The notes: a model not told the origin generated them from the letters alone. A stretch of 64,000 nt of DNA from JABDCD01 sp964469525 (GCA_964469525.1 CAYXYU010000005.1:1-64000), one strand, 5' to 3'. Positions 42,085-52,946 are shown, counted from the first letter of the stretch. Program-made: numbers and translations.

Positions 42085-43500
42085 ATGACCGAAACCAATT
42101 TCGATATCGTGATCATCGGCGGCGGCCCGGGCGGCTACGTGGCGGCGATACGGGCGGCGCAGCTTGGCATGAAGACGGCGGTGGTCGAGCGCGAGCATAT
42201 GGGCGGCATCTGTCTCAACTGGGGCTGCATCCCGACCAAGGCACTGCTGCGCACCAGCGAGATCCATCACCTGCTGCACAACCTCGACGCCTACGGGCTT
42301 TCGGCCAAAGACATCAGGTTCGATGTGGCGAAAGTGGTGCAGCGCTCGCGCAATGTCGCCGCGCAGCTCTCCAAGGGCGTATCGGGGCTGATGAAGAAGA
42401 ACAAGATCACCGTCATCGACGGCCATGGTAAACTGGCGGGCAAAGGCAAGGTGGCGGTCGAGAAGGACGGCAAGAAAATCAACGAACTGGCGGCGAAACA
42501 CATCATCCTTGCCACCGGCGCGCGCGCCCGCACGCTGCCGGGGCTCGAGCCGGACGGCCCGCTGGTGATGAACAAGCTGGTCTGGACTTATAAGGAGGCA
42601 ATGGTCCCCCCGGTGATGCCGCGCTCGCTGCTGGTGGTGGGTTCGGGAGCCATCGGCATTGAGTTTGCGAGCTTCTACCGTTCGATGGGCGCCGAGGTCA
42701 CGGTGGTGGAAGTAATGGACCGCATCCTGCCGGTCGAGGACGAGGAAATTTCGAAATTCGCGCACAAATCGTTCGAGAAACAGGGCATGAAGATTCATGT
42801 GTCCACCAACGTTAAAGCGCTGAAGCGCGGCAAGGACAATGTCACCGTCACGCTTGAATCCGGCGGCAAGAGCGGCGACATCACCGTCGATCGCGTCATC
42901 CTGGCGGTGGGCATCGTCGGCAATGTCGAGAATCTCGGGCTGGAAGGCACCAAGGTCAAAGTGGAGAAGTCGCATATCGTCGTCGATCAGTGGAGCGCGA
43001 CGGCTGAGCCGGGCGTCTACGCCATCGGCGATCTCACCGGCCCGCCGTGGCTGGCGCACAAGGCGTCGCACGAAGGCGTCATTTGCGTGGAAAGGATTGC
43101 CGGCGTGAAGGATGTTCATCCGCTCAATGTGAAAAACATTCCGGGCTGCACCTACTGCCACCCGCAGGTGGCGAGCGTCGGGCTGACCGAAAAAGCAGCA
43201 AAAGAAAAAGGACATACGGTCAAAGTCGGCCGCTTTTCCTTCATCGGCAATGGCAAGGCCATCGCGCTCGGCGAGCCGGAGGGGCTGGTCAAAACGGTGT
43301 TCGATGCCAAAACCGGCGAGTTGCTCGGCGCGCATATGATCGGCGCAGAAGTTACCGAGATGATCCAGGGTTATGCGATTGCCCGCACGCTGGAAACCAC
43401 CGAGGCGGAGCTAATGCATACCGTGTTCCCGCACCCGACCCTGTCGGAAATGATGCACGAATCGGTGCTCGACGCCTACGGGCGGGTGATACATATGTAG
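42085..43500 (+). CDS. lpdA: Dihydrolipoamide dehydrogenase (E3)
   Basis: E3 reoxidises lipoamide with FAD and NAD. FAD motif IVIIGGGPGGYVAAI, redox-active pair Cys43/Cys48 in GGICLNWGCIPTKALL, NAD motif VVGSGAIGIEFASFY, and the dimer-interface HxHPTLSE-like end (VFPHPTLSEMMHES). I start at ATG 42085, after AAGGAAG. Length 471. It closes the pdh gene set. Confidence 0.96.
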   Translation: MTETNFDIVIIGGGPGGYVAAIRAAQLGMKTAVVEREHMGGICLNWGCIPTKALLRTSEIHHLLHNLDAYGLSAKDIRFDVAKVVQRSRNVAAQLSKGVSGLMKKNKITVIDGHGKLAGKGKVAVEKDGKKINELAAKHIILATGARARTLPGLEPDGPLVMNKLVWTYKEAMVPPVMPRSLLVVGSGAIGIEFASFYRSMGAEVTVVEVMDRILPVEDEEISKFAHKSFEKQGMKIHVSTNVKALKRGKDNVTVTLESGGKSGDITVDRVILAVGIVGNVENLGLEGTKVKVEKSHIVVDQWSATAEPGVYAIGDLTGPPWLAHKASHEGVICVERIAGVKDVHPLNVKNIPGCTYCHPQVASVGLTEKAAKEKGHTVKVGRFSFIGNGKAIALGEPEGLVKTVFDAKTGELLGAHMIGAEVTEMIQGYAIARTLETTEAELMHTVFPHPTLSEMMHESVLDAYGRVIHM

Positions 43501-43508
43501 AGGGAAGC

Positions 43509-44261
43509 ATGCCGCAACGTTGCCGAGGGTTTACCTTACTTGAACTCAGCATCGTGCTGATCATCATCAGCACCGTCATCGGCGGCGCCATGGCTTATTT
43601 CAGCTTCTACCTCCGCACCCAGAGCCTGAAGGAAACCGAACAGAAGCTGCAGGTGATCCAGGAGACGCTCAAGAATTACCGGCTCGCTTTTCACCGGCTG
43701 CCGTGCCCAGCGGATATCACCACGGTGCCTTCGGCGGCGGCGTTCGGCGTCGAAGTCGGCACGCCGGGCGACGGCAACTGCACCGGCGCTAATTTCACCA
43801 CCGGCGCGCACCTGGTCAAGGGCATGTTGCCAACCAAGACGCTCGGCCTGCCGGATGAGATGGCATTCGATGGCTGGGGGCGGCGCATCACCTATGCCAC
43901 TGACAAGCGACTGACCGTCACCAACGCCTTCTTCGACATTCCTCCCGATAGTGTCGACGCGCGCATTACCATTCGGGACGGTGCCGGCACCGTGAAGACC
44001 GATTATGCTGCGTATGCCGTGATCAGCCACGGCATCAACGGCCACGGCGCGTATCCGCGCGGCTCCGCGGCACCGCTTTCCTACGGCACGACCAATACGG
44101 ACGAATTACAAAACTGCGACTGCAATAACAATGGCACATCCACGGGCTTTAACGGCATATTCGTCCAGAAGCTGCGCACGGGAGATACCAGCGTCACGGA
44201 GCATTTCGACGATATCGTCATCTTCGCGACACGCTCTGACCTGCGTTCATCGGCGGAATAA
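43509..44261 (+). CDS. Type II secretion/type IV pilus-like pseudopilin
   Basis: The prepilin signal is clear: a short basic leader then GFTLLELSIVLIIIS, with cleavage expected between Gly and Phe and the Glu at +5. A coiled N-terminal helix leads into a 200-residue Gly/Asp-rich globular part with four Cys. Similar single pseudopilins occur in alphaproteobacteria without a nearby assembly operon. None is visible here. Confidence 0.85.
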   Translation: MPQRCRGFTLLELSIVLIIISTVIGGAMAYFSFYLRTQSLKETEQKLQVIQETLKNYRLAFHRLPCPADITTVPSAAAFGVEVGTPGDGNCTGANFTTGAHLVKGMLPTKTLGLPDEMAFDGWGRRITYATDKRLTVTNAFFDIPPDSVDARITIRDGAGTVKTDYAAYAVISHGINGHGAYPRGSAAPLSYGTTNTDELQNCDCNNNGTSTGFNGIFVQKLRTGDTSVTEHFDDIVIFATRSDLRSSAE

Positions 44262-44864
44262 TCAGGCGCTCTTTTTCCCTACCCACTCGCTGAGCCGGTG
44301 TTTGGCTTTCTCGATCTTCATCACGTCTTCGATGCGCCGGTCAAGAAAAGCCCATGTGAATTCACAGCCGGGCGTTTTATCGTCGAGCCATACCAGTATC
44401 GTTGACGAATACACGCCGGCCAGCAGCAGGCGCTTGGTGTAGAAGTTGAAGTCGGTGGAGGTATCGCCGCAGGCGTGCCAGATGGCATCGACCGTGCGAT
44501 AGAGATTCTTCAGCGCGCGGTGGCAATAAAACGGCATCGCCTCCAGCGCCACCGCCTTGCGTAAGGCCTCGCGATGCTGCATCTGCAGCTCCAGCCGCAG
44601 GCGGACGGCAGTCGCGACACGTTCGCGGATTTTCATATGCTCCAAGTGATAGCTCTTCAACGTCCTGACCATGTTGCGGTCGCCCTGTGCGATGAACGCA
44701 TCGACGGCGTCGATGGCGCCGCCGGGGAAGACTCGGATGGCGTCGGTTTTTTTATAGCCGGCTGCTAGCGCCGCCTTGTTGAGCGCCGCCTGAGTCCAGC
44801 CTTCAAAGGGCACCAGCGGCAGCGCCTGCGCGAGGATTTCACCCGCTGCCTTTTGTTTATCCAT
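44262..44864 (-). CDS. COQ9-family protein (ubiquinone biosynthesis)
   Basis: The family pattern is present: WTQAALNKAALAAGY with a TetR-like N-terminus, and the C-terminal STDFNFYTKRLLLAGVYSSTILVWLDD and TWAFLDRRIEDVM, which bind lipid in mitochondrial COQ9. COQ9 presents ubiquinone precursors to COQ7. Length 200 is normal. It converges with the pseudopilin gene, with no gap. Confidence 0.92.
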   Translation of the reverse strand: MDKQKAAGEILAQALPLVPFEGWTQAALNKAALAAGYKKTDAIRVFPGGAIDAVDAFIAQGDRNMVRTLKSYHLEHMKIRERVATAVRLRLELQMQHREALRKAVALEAMPFYCHRALKNLYRTVDAIWHACGDTSTDFNFYTKRLLLAGVYSSTILVWLDDKTPGCEFTWAFLDRRIEDVMKIEKAKHRLSEWVGKKSA

Positions 44865-44880
44865 GACACTACTGATGTAA

Positions 44881-46146
<1,266 letters not shown>

Positions 46147-46330
46147 CCTGAATAACCTATTTTTTAGCAGTTTATCCGACCCATTCCCGTAGTGCGGATA
46201 AATATTTCTTTAAATTTTTTTCTTACGTTTACAGAAAATTCACCATTGATGCACTAACTATATGTAGTACTCACAGGTGAAGCGAATAGAAAACCTAGTA
46301 GTGTGACAGAAAAGTCACAAAAATTGCTTA

Positions 46331-46588
46331 TTATCCGGCAAGCAATGCGTCGAGTTTTCCTGATGCTTCGAGTGCATACAAATCATCCGATCCGCCGACT
46401 GTTTTGCCATCGATGAAAATCTGCGGTACGGTTCTGCGTCCGCCCGATTTTTCAATCATCTCTTTCTGCAGCGCTTCGTCATGTGTGATGTCGACTTCAC
46501 GGAAGGGAACTTTCTTGCGCGTGAGCAACCTTTTTGCCTTGACGCAGTAGGGGCAGTAATCCTTGGTGTAGACGATGACTTCAGTCAT
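46331..46588 (-). CDS. grxC: Glutaredoxin 3 type (CPYC)
   Basis: The 85-residue protein begins MTEVIVYTKDYCPYCVKAKR with the redox motif CPYC, followed by TVPQIFIDGKTVGGSDDL, the GSH-binding part. AGGAGG lies before ATG 46588. It overlaps the end of queG by eight bases in another frame. It reduces disulfides with glutathione. Confidence 0.95.
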   Translation of the reverse strand: MTEVIVYTKDYCPYCVKAKRLLTRKKVPFREVDITHDEALQKEMIEKSGGRRTVPQIFIDGKTVGGSDDLYALEASGKLDALLAG

Positions 46589-47702
46589 AAGCACCTCCTG
46601 ATAATGATATAGTCGCTTTTTCCAGTTCGCCAAGGGCCCAGGCCGCCATTTCTGCCACCAGCGGGCTGGCATCCTGCCGCAGTGGGTCCACCGCATCCAA
46701 CAGTGAGTGGTCACCGCTGTTGCCGATGGCAACCAGCACGTTGCGCACGAAGCGGTCGCGACCCAGCCGCTTGACCGGCGACTTGGCGAAGAGAGCGCGA
46801 AAGACCGCGTCATCGAGTTGGACCAGATCGCGCAGCAGCGGCGCTTCGAGATGCACGCGGGGATGATAGGCAATCTCTTTCGAGGTTTGTGCGAACTTGT
46901 TCCATGGACAGACGGCCAGGCAGTCGTCACAGCCATAGATGCGGTTGCCAATCGCCTTGCGGTATTCCAGCGGAATTTGCCCCTTATGTTCGATGGTGAG
47001 GTAAGCGATGCATTTACGCGCATCCAGTTTACCGGCAGCATCGAAAGCCTGCGTCGGGCAGATATCGAGGCACTTGGTGCAGGAGCCGCAATAGTTATTG
47101 TCATCCTGAGCGGGGCGAAGCGGAGTCGAAGGATCTTTTTTTGTTGCAGCGAAGGAAGATCCCTCGGCTTCGCTCGGGATGACAAGATCAGTAAAAATAT
47201 TCCCCAAAAACAGCCACGATCCGAATTCGCGGCTGACCAGGCAGGTATGCTTGCCCTGCCAGCCGATGACCGCCGCTTGTGCGAGCGGTTTTTCCATCAC
47301 CGGCGCCGTGTCGACGAATACTTTCACCTCGCAGCCATATTCTCCGGCGATCCAGCGCGCGAGCTGCTTCAGCTTCTTCTTGATGACGTCATGGTAATCC
47401 ATGTTGAGCGCATAGGCAGAGATGACCCCGCGGTCTTTTGCTTTCAGCTTTTCCATCGGGTCGAAATCAGGCCCGTAATTATGCGCGACCGAAATGATGG
47501 ATTGCACCTCCGGCCATAAGGTTTTTGGATCGGCACGGCGGTCGGCCTTCTCCTCCATCCAGCGCATGTCGCCGTGGCGGCCGCTTTCAATGAATTCCTG
47601 CAACCCCGCCTGTACTTCAGCTCTCAATATCGGTGCAGTGAATCCCACCGCATCGAAGCCAAGCGAAAGGGCTTGCACCTTGATGCTTTCGCGTATGGAC
47701 AT
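46581..47702 (-). CDS. queG: Epoxyqueuosine reductase with an in-frame palindromic insertion
   Basis: QueG makes queuosine in tRNA anticodons from epoxyqueuosine, using cobalamin and two 4Fe-4S clusters. The clusters are CGSCTKCLDICP (Cys205, 208, 211, 215) and CDDCLAVCPWN. Residues about 174-203 (VIPSEAEGSS..DPSTPLRPAQDDN) are encoded by a family A palindrome at 47098-47185 and lie directly before the first cluster. The frame stays open at 373 residues. A C-terminal HEAT-like region follows. Confidence 0.94.
   Translation of the reverse strand: MSIRESIKVQALSLGFDAVGFTAPILRAEVQAGLQEFIESGRHGDMRWMEEKADRRADPKTLWPEVQSIISVAHNYGPDFDPMEKLKAKDRGVISAYALNMDYHDVIKKKLKQLARWIAGEYGCEVKVFVDTAPVMEKPLAQAAVIGWQGKHTCLVSREFGSWLFLGNIFTDLVIPSEAEGSSFAATKKDPSTPLRPAQDDNNYCGSCTKCLDICPTQAFDAAGKLDARKCIAYLTIEHKGQIPLEYRKAIGNRIYGCDDCLAVCPWNKFAQTSKEIAYHPRVHLEAPLLRDLVQLDDAVFRALFAKSPVKRLGRDRFVRNVLVAIGNSGDHSLLDAVDPLRQDASPLVAEMAAWALGELEKATISLSGGAYD
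47098..47185. repeat. Palindromic element, family A (copy 4), inside queG
   Basis: TTGTCATCC (47098-47106) and GGATGACAA (47177-47185) are the exact ends. The arms GAGTCGAAGGATCTT and GAAGATCCCTCGGCTTCG match other copies. Read through on the minus strand it adds about 29 residues without a stop. Confidence 0.88.
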
Positions 47703-47703
47703 A

Positions 47704-48372
47704 TCAAAAATCCGGATTCTCGTAATAGACGGGTGGACGGACCCCGCGCACGCGTTCGATTAGGATGCAGCGCATGCCGGGACGCGATTTCATCAATGCA
47801 TACCAGTTACGCGCCTGCACGTTATAGTCCCACGGCACGTCGCCGAGATAATCGAGCGCTGAGAGGTGCGCCGCCGCCGCCAGATCGGCTATGGTCAGCG
47901 ATTCGCCGGCAAGGAAATAACGTTCCCCGGCCAGGTGCCCAATGTAATCGAGATGGTACATGATGTTGGTCTTGCCGGTGCGGATGACGGCGGAATCCGG
48001 CGCGCCACCGTTCATGTAATTCTTGAAGACTTTTTCGAACAGGATCTTCTGCGTCACCTCGTAATCGAATTTATGGTCGAACCAGCCGATCAGTCGTCGC
48101 ACCTCGGCGCGCTGTGTGGGCGTGCTACCGAGCAGGTTCGTCTGCGGATAGGCTTCTTCTATATATTCGCAAATGGCATAGGCGCCCGATACGACGGTGC
48201 CGTCATCTTCAAGCAGCACCGGCACTTCGCCGGCGGGATTCAGCGCGAAGAGTTCCAGTTTGCGATCCCAAGGATTCTCGCAGACCAGCTCGAAATCGAG
48301 TCCTTTTTCCTTCATCAGCATGCGCACCTTGCGGCAGAAGGGGGAGAGATGGGTATGATAGAGTTGTCTCAT
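47704..48372 (-). CDS. Glutathione S-transferase family protein
   Basis: A thioredoxin-like N-terminal domain (LYHTHLSPFCRKVRMLMKEKG, with Ser/Cys at the usual active site and NPAGEVPVL, then VVSGAYAICEYIEE) is followed by an all-helical C-terminal domain. The substrate is unknown. ATG 48372 overlaps the gltB stop (ATGA), and queG starts 2 bases later. Confidence 0.88.
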   Translation of the reverse strand: MRQLYHTHLSPFCRKVRMLMKEKGLDFELVCENPWDRKLELFALNPAGEVPVLLEDDGTVVSGAYAICEYIEEAYPQTNLLGSTPTQRAEVRRLIGWFDHKFDYEVTQKILFEKVFKNYMNGGAPDSAVIRTGKTNIMYHLDYIGHLAGERYFLAGESLTIADLAAAAHLSALDYLGDVPWDYNVQARNWYALMKSRPGMRCILIERVRGVRPPVYYENPDF

Positions 48373-51300
48373 GCGCGCTTTCTCTTAGCTCCTGGCACAG
48401 CATCAGACAAGGGCCACTCCAGCTGCCCCACCATTTCCTTTGGACATATCTGCCAGAATTTCGGCAACTCCCATTCCCAGCCGGCGAGGATGTTCTCGGC
48501 GCGGGGGGAAGCGGTTTCAGCGAAATGCTCGGCGAGAAGGGATTTCAACACGGTTTCCCAGTGTTCCGAGGCGATGCGCTGATAAATCACCGTGTCGGCG
48601 TTGACGCGCGCCTCGAAGATATTCTCCGAATCGTAGACGAAGGCCATGCCGCCGGTCATGCCGGCGGCGAAATTATGCCCGACATTGCCCAGGATTACCG
48701 CTGTGCCGTTTGTCATATACTCGCAGCCGTTGCTGCCGCAGCCCTCGGCGACGCAGATCGCGCCCGAGTTGCGCACGGCGAAGCGCTCACCAGCCTGGCC
48801 GCTGGCGAATAGCTTTCCAGCGGTGGCGCCATAGAGCACCGTATTGCCGATGATAGTGTTTTCGTGCGGGGTGAGCGTGCTCGATGGGCGCGGCCGCACG
48901 ATAATAATGCCGCCCGACAATCCCTTGCCGACATAGTCGTTGGAATCGCCGTACAGCTCAATCTTGAGGCCGCGCACGGCGAACGCACCGAGCGATTGTC
49001 CCGCCGAACCGCGCAGACGCAGCGTAATGTGGTCGGGCTTTAGTGTGGCGGTGTCGAAGCGTCGTGTCATCATGGAAGACAGGCCCGTGCCGATGGCGCG
49101 CATCGTATTCTTTACCGTGTAGGCCAGCTGGATCTTCTCGCCGCGCTCGAGCGCGGTGCGCGCATCGTTCAGCATTTTAGTGTCGAGCGTATCAGGTACC
49201 TCATTGCGGCCTTTCAGCGTGAAATAGCGTGCATGTACGCCTGGGTCGGCCTGTGCCAGCAGATTATTTAGGTCGAGGTCGACCAGGTCTTCCCCGCCGC
49301 GGCTGACCTGTGTCAGCAGGTCGGAGCGGCCGATGATCTCGTTGAAGCTGGTGAAACCAAGTTGTGCCAGAATTTCACGCGATTCCTCGGCTATGAAGGA
49401 GAATAAATTTACCACCTTGTCTACCGAGCCGTCGAATTTAGCGCGTAAGGCGGGATCCTGCGTCGTGATGCCGACCGGGCAGGTATTGCTGTGGCACTGA
49501 CGCACGAGCAAGCAGCCCATGGCGACCAGCGCCGCCGTGCCGAGCGCGAATTCCTCGGCTCCGAGCATGGCGGCGATGACAATGTCGCGCCCGGTCTTTA
49601 AGCCCCCGTCGGTCTGCAGCTTCACGCGGTGACGCAGGCGGTTCAGCGTCAGCACCTGGTTGGCCTCGGAAAGTCCCATCTCCCACGGGATACCAGCGTG
49701 CTTGATCGACGACCAGGGCGACGCGCCCGTGCCGCCGTTGTGACCGGCGATGACGATCTTGTCAGCCATCGCCTTGGCGACGCCGGAAGCGATGGTGCCG
49801 ATGCCTGATTGTGCCACCAGCTTCACGGAAACAAGCGCGTGCGGGTTGATCTGCTTCAGGTCGTAGATGAGCTGCGCCAAATCTTCAATGGAATAGATGT
49901 CGTGATGCGGCGGGGGCGAGATCAGCGTGACACCTGGCGTAGCGTGGCGCAGGCGGGCGATCTCTTCCGTCACTTTGAAACCCGGCAGTTGTCCCCCTTC
50001 GCCGGGCTTGGCGCCTTGCGCGATCTTGATCTGCAGTTCGGCGGCACTGTTTAGATATTCCGCCGTGACGCCGAAACGCGCCGAGGCAACCTGTTTGATG
50101 CTCGAGTTGGCATTGTCGCCGCCGGGCAAGGGATGGTAGCGCTCCGGCCCTTCGCCGCCTTCGCCGGAGTTCGACCCGGCGCCGATGCGGTTCATGGCGA
50201 TGGCGAGCGTGCGATGCGCTTCCGGGGACAGTGCGCCGAGCGACATGGCGGGGGCGACGAAGCGCTTGCGGATCTCGGTGATCGATTCAACCTGATCGAC
50301 CGCAATCGGAGTGTTCGGAGAGCGGAAGTCGAGCAGGTCGCGCAAATGCAGCGGCGGCTGCGCGCGAACGCCATCGCTGTACTGCTTGTAGAGCTTGTAG
50401 GTGCCAGTGGCGACGGCATGTTGTAGCAGGTGGATAAGCCTGCCGTCCCAGGCGTGTTTTTCATTATTCGCGCGGTAGCGGTAAAAGCCGCCGATGGGAA
50501 GCATCTCCGCACTGCTTCCGGCGAAGGCTTTGCGGTGCAGTTCGATGACGCGCGACTCGATGCCCGAAAGCCCGATGCCGGAGATGCGCGATGGCAGGCC
50601 GGGAAAGAACTCAGCGACCAGCGCGCGCGACAGGCCGATGGCCTCGAAGTTAAGCCCGCCGCGATAAGCGGAGATAACGCCGATGCCCATCTTCGACATG
50701 ATCTTGAGCAGACCGTTGCTTAATGCATCGCGGTATGCCCCGAGCACATCGTCTGTCGTCTTGTTGCCGAATAAGCTGCGCCGGTGGCGGTCGATAATCG
50801 TCTCTTCCGCCAGATACGGGTTGATTACCGTTGCGCCGACGCCGATCAGCAACGCGCAGCTATGAATCTCGATACATTCAGAGGTGCGCACGAGAATCGA
50901 GGCTTTCTTGCGCAACTTGTGCTTCACCAAATGGCTGTGCACGGCGGAGACAGCGAGTATCATCGGAATGGCAGCGCGCGTTTCATCCATGCGCTCGTCG
51001 GTCAGCACAAGGTAGCTCTTGCCTTCGTGCATCGCACTTTCCGCCCGCTCAACCAATCGCTCCAGCCCCTCGCGCAGCGTATTTTCCTCGCCGATATCGA
51101 ACAGCGTATCGATTTCTGTCACGCGCTCGGCGAAATGGCGTTTGATGGTATCCATCTCATGCGACAGCAACACCGGCGTCTCGCACAACAGGATCCTGTT
51201 GTGCGAGCTGTCAAGCTCGAGGTAATTGCCATCGTTGCCGAAACGGGTGAACAGGCTCATGACGCGCCGCTCGCGCAGCGAATCGATCGGCGGATTCGTT

Positions 51301-52946
51301 ACCTGGCTGAAATTCTGGCGGAAAAAATGATGGAACCCGCGCGGCCGGTCGGACAAGACGGCGGTTGGCGTGTCGTCCCCCATCGAGCCGATGGCTTCCT
51401 TGCCGCTTTCGGCCATCGGGTGCAGGATGGTTTCGATTTCCTCGTGCGTCAGGCCGGCGGCGAGCTGCAGGCGGCGCAGCCTTTCGGAGGCAAGAGGCCT
51501 GAGGGACGAGGGATGAGCAAAGGTGACTTTCTCATCCCTTTTGCCTCGTGCCTCGGGCCTTGTGCCTTCCATGATATCCTTCAAGTTTACGATATTCCCC
51601 GCCCACTCCCTGTAAGGATACTGCGCGGCGAGGTGGTCCTTCATTTCGCGATCGCGGTAGAGCCTGCCGGCGGCGAGGTCGATGCCGATGATGTCGCCGG
51701 GTCCGAGCCGTCCGCGCTCGCTTATCAGCGCGTCGGGCGTGTTCACCATTCCCGATTCCGAGCAGACCATAAGCAGCCCGTCATGGGTGATGCTGTAGCG
51801 CATCGGCCGCAACCCGCCCCGATCCATGCCGGCGATAATCCATTTGCCGTCGGTGGCGGCGATGGCAGCCGGGCCGTCCCATTGCTCGGAGACGGAGTTC
51901 AGGCAGCTGAACATGTCCTTGTGCGCCTGCGGCATATCGGAGGTCAGGCTCCATGCGGGCGGAATCAGGATCAACTTCGCCAGTGGCAAAGGGCGGCCAG
52001 CGCGTGTGAGCAGCTCCATCACCGAATCGAGCGCGCCGGTATCCGAGGTGTGTTCGGGGATCACCGGCACGATGTCCTGCTCGAAACCTACGAAGGCATG
52101 GCTTTGCATCGTCGCTTCGTGGCTGCGCATGAAGTTGATATTGCCTTTCAGCGTATTGATCTCGCCGTTATGCGCCAGCATGCGGAACGGCTGCGCGAGA
52201 TGCCAGGCCGGGGCGGTATTGGTCGAGAAGCGCTGGTGGAAAATGGCGTAGGCGGAGACGAAGCGTGCGTCGAGCAGGTCGGGGTAGAAGGAAGTCAGCT
52301 GTTCGGCCTTGAACAGCCCCTTATAGACGATGGAGCGGCTGGACAGCGAGCAGATATAAAAATCGTTGATGGCGCGCGCCCTTACTGCTTTCTCGATGCG
52401 CTTGCGGATGGCGTATAGCTCCAGCTCGAAGCGTTCGCCGTCGGTGCCATTCTTGCCCTCGATCAGGATCTGCTCTATCTCCGGGCGCGAGTCAGCCGCG
52501 ACTTCGCCGATGACCGAGGCTACCACCGGCACCTGTCGCCAGCCATAAATGCGATAGCCGAGTTTCAGTACCTCGCTTTCGACAATGCCGCGGCAGGTTT
52601 CCTGCGCTGCAAAGTTTTTTTTAGGTAAGAACATCATGCCGACCGCTAGCCGGTCGTTTCGGATCGTCTGCCCGATGCGGCGGATATGGTCGGTGAAGAA
52701 ATGGAAAGGAATTTGAATGGAAATGCCTGCGCCGTCGCCGGTCTTGCCGTCGGCATCGACCGCCCCGCGGTGATAGACCGCCTTCAGCGCATCGATACCG
52801 GCCTCGACGATGGCGCGTCGCGGCTTGCCGTCAATGGCCGCGACGAAACCGACGCCACACGCATCATGCTCGCTCGCCGGGTCATATAACCCCTGCGCGG
52901 CGAGCGCAGCGGCACGACGGTTCCAGTCGGCGTCCCATGATCGCAT
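48369..52946 (-). CDS. gltB: Glutamate synthase, large subunit, with an in-frame palindromic insertion
   Basis: GltB makes two glutamates from glutamine and 2-oxoglutarate. The catalytic Cys30 is exposed by cleavage in ASEHDACGVGF. The central domain, the FMN/Fe-S synthase domain (ISPPPHHDIYSIEDLAQLI, GAEEFALGTAALVAMGC, CHSNTCPVGI), and a C-terminal GXGXG beta-helix follow. Residues about 458-486 (GTRPEARGKRDEK..LRPLAS) are encoded by a palindrome at 51488-51573 in a variable linker. ATG 46-offset 52946 follows GGGAGG; length 1525. Confidence 0.96.
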   Translation of the reverse strand: MRSWDADWNRRAAALAAQGLYDPASEHDACGVGFVAAIDGKPRRAIVEAGIDALKAVYHRGAVDADGKTGDGAGISIQIPFHFFTDHIRRIGQTIRNDRLAVGMMFLPKKNFAAQETCRGIVESEVLKLGYRIYGWRQVPVVASVIGEVAADSRPEIEQILIEGKNGTDGERFELELYAIRKRIEKAVRARAINDFYICSLSSRSIVYKGLFKAEQLTSFYPDLLDARFVSAYAIFHQRFSTNTAPAWHLAQPFRMLAHNGEINTLKGNINFMRSHEATMQSHAFVGFEQDIVPVIPEHTSDTGALDSVMELLTRAGRPLPLAKLILIPPAWSLTSDMPQAHKDMFSCLNSVSEQWDGPAAIAATDGKWIIAGMDRGGLRPMRYSITHDGLLMVCSESGMVNTPDALISERGRLGPGDIIGIDLAAGRLYRDREMKDHLAAQYPYREWAGNIVNLKDIMEGTRPEARGKRDEKVTFAHPSSLRPLASERLRRLQLAAGLTHEEIETILHPMAESGKEAIGSMGDDTPTAVLSDRPRGFHHFFRQNFSQVTNPPIDSLRERRVMSLFTRFGNDGNYLELDSSHNRILLCETPVLLSHEMDTIKRHFAERVTEIDTLFDIGEENTLREGLERLVERAESAMHEGKSYLVLTDERMDETRAAIPMILAVSAVHSHLVKHKLRKKASILVRTSECIEIHSCALLIGVGATVINPYLAEETIIDRHRRSLFGNKTTDDVLGAYRDALSNGLLKIMSKMGIGVISAYRGGLNFEAIGLSRALVAEFFPGLPSRISGIGLSGIESRVIELHRKAFAGSSAEMLPIGGFYRYRANNEKHAWDGRLIHLLQHAVATGTYKLYKQYSDGVRAQPPLHLRDLLDFRSPNTPIAVDQVESITEIRKRFVAPAMSLGALSPEAHRTLAIAMNRIGAGSNSGEGGEGPERYHPLPGGDNANSSIKQVASARFGVTAEYLNSAAELQIKIAQGAKPGEGGQLPGFKVTEEIARLRHATPGVTLISPPPHHDIYSIEDLAQLIYDLKQINPHALVSVKLVAQSGIGTIASGVAKAMADKIVIAGHNGGTGASPWSSIKHAGIPWEMGLSEANQVLTLNRLRHRVKLQTDGGLKTGRDIVIAAMLGAEEFALGTAALVAMGCLLVRQCHSNTCPVGITTQDPALRAKFDGSVDKVVNLFSFIAEESREILAQLGFTSFNEIIGRSDLLTQVSRGGEDLVDLDLNNLLAQADPGVHARYFTLKGRNEVPDTLDTKMLNDARTALERGEKIQLAYTVKNTMRAIGTGLSSMMTRRFDTATLKPDHITLRLRGSAGQSLGAFAVRGLKIELYGDSNDYVGKGLSGGIIIVRPRPSSTLTPHENTIIGNTVLYGATAGKLFASGQAGERFAVRNSGAICVAEGCGSNGCEYMTNGTAVILGNVGHNFAAGMTGGMAFVYDSENIFEARVNADTVIYQRIASEHWETVLKSLLAEHFAETASPRAENILAGWEWELPKFWQICPKEMVGQLEWPLSDAVPGAKRKRA
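51488..51573. repeat. Palindromic element, family D, inside gltB
   Basis: On the plus strand GAGGCAAGAGGCCTGAGGG.. opposes ..CCTCGGGCCTTGTGCC, with GGGATGAG and CTCATCCC near the centre. The arms pair imperfectly. It adds about 29 residues to GltB without a stop. It differs in sequence from families A to C, and no second copy is seen in the window. Confidence 0.75.

Noticed and set aside
41983..43335. 450-codon open frame antisense to lpdA
   Set aside because: Shadow frame; lpdA is unmistakable.
46147..46330. Terminator after grxC from GTGAC/GTCAC
   Set aside because: The stem is only five bases and no T-run follows it on the minus strand.
50784..52418. 544-codon open frame antisense to gltB
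   Set aside because: A shadow of gltB codon bias; no recognisable domain.
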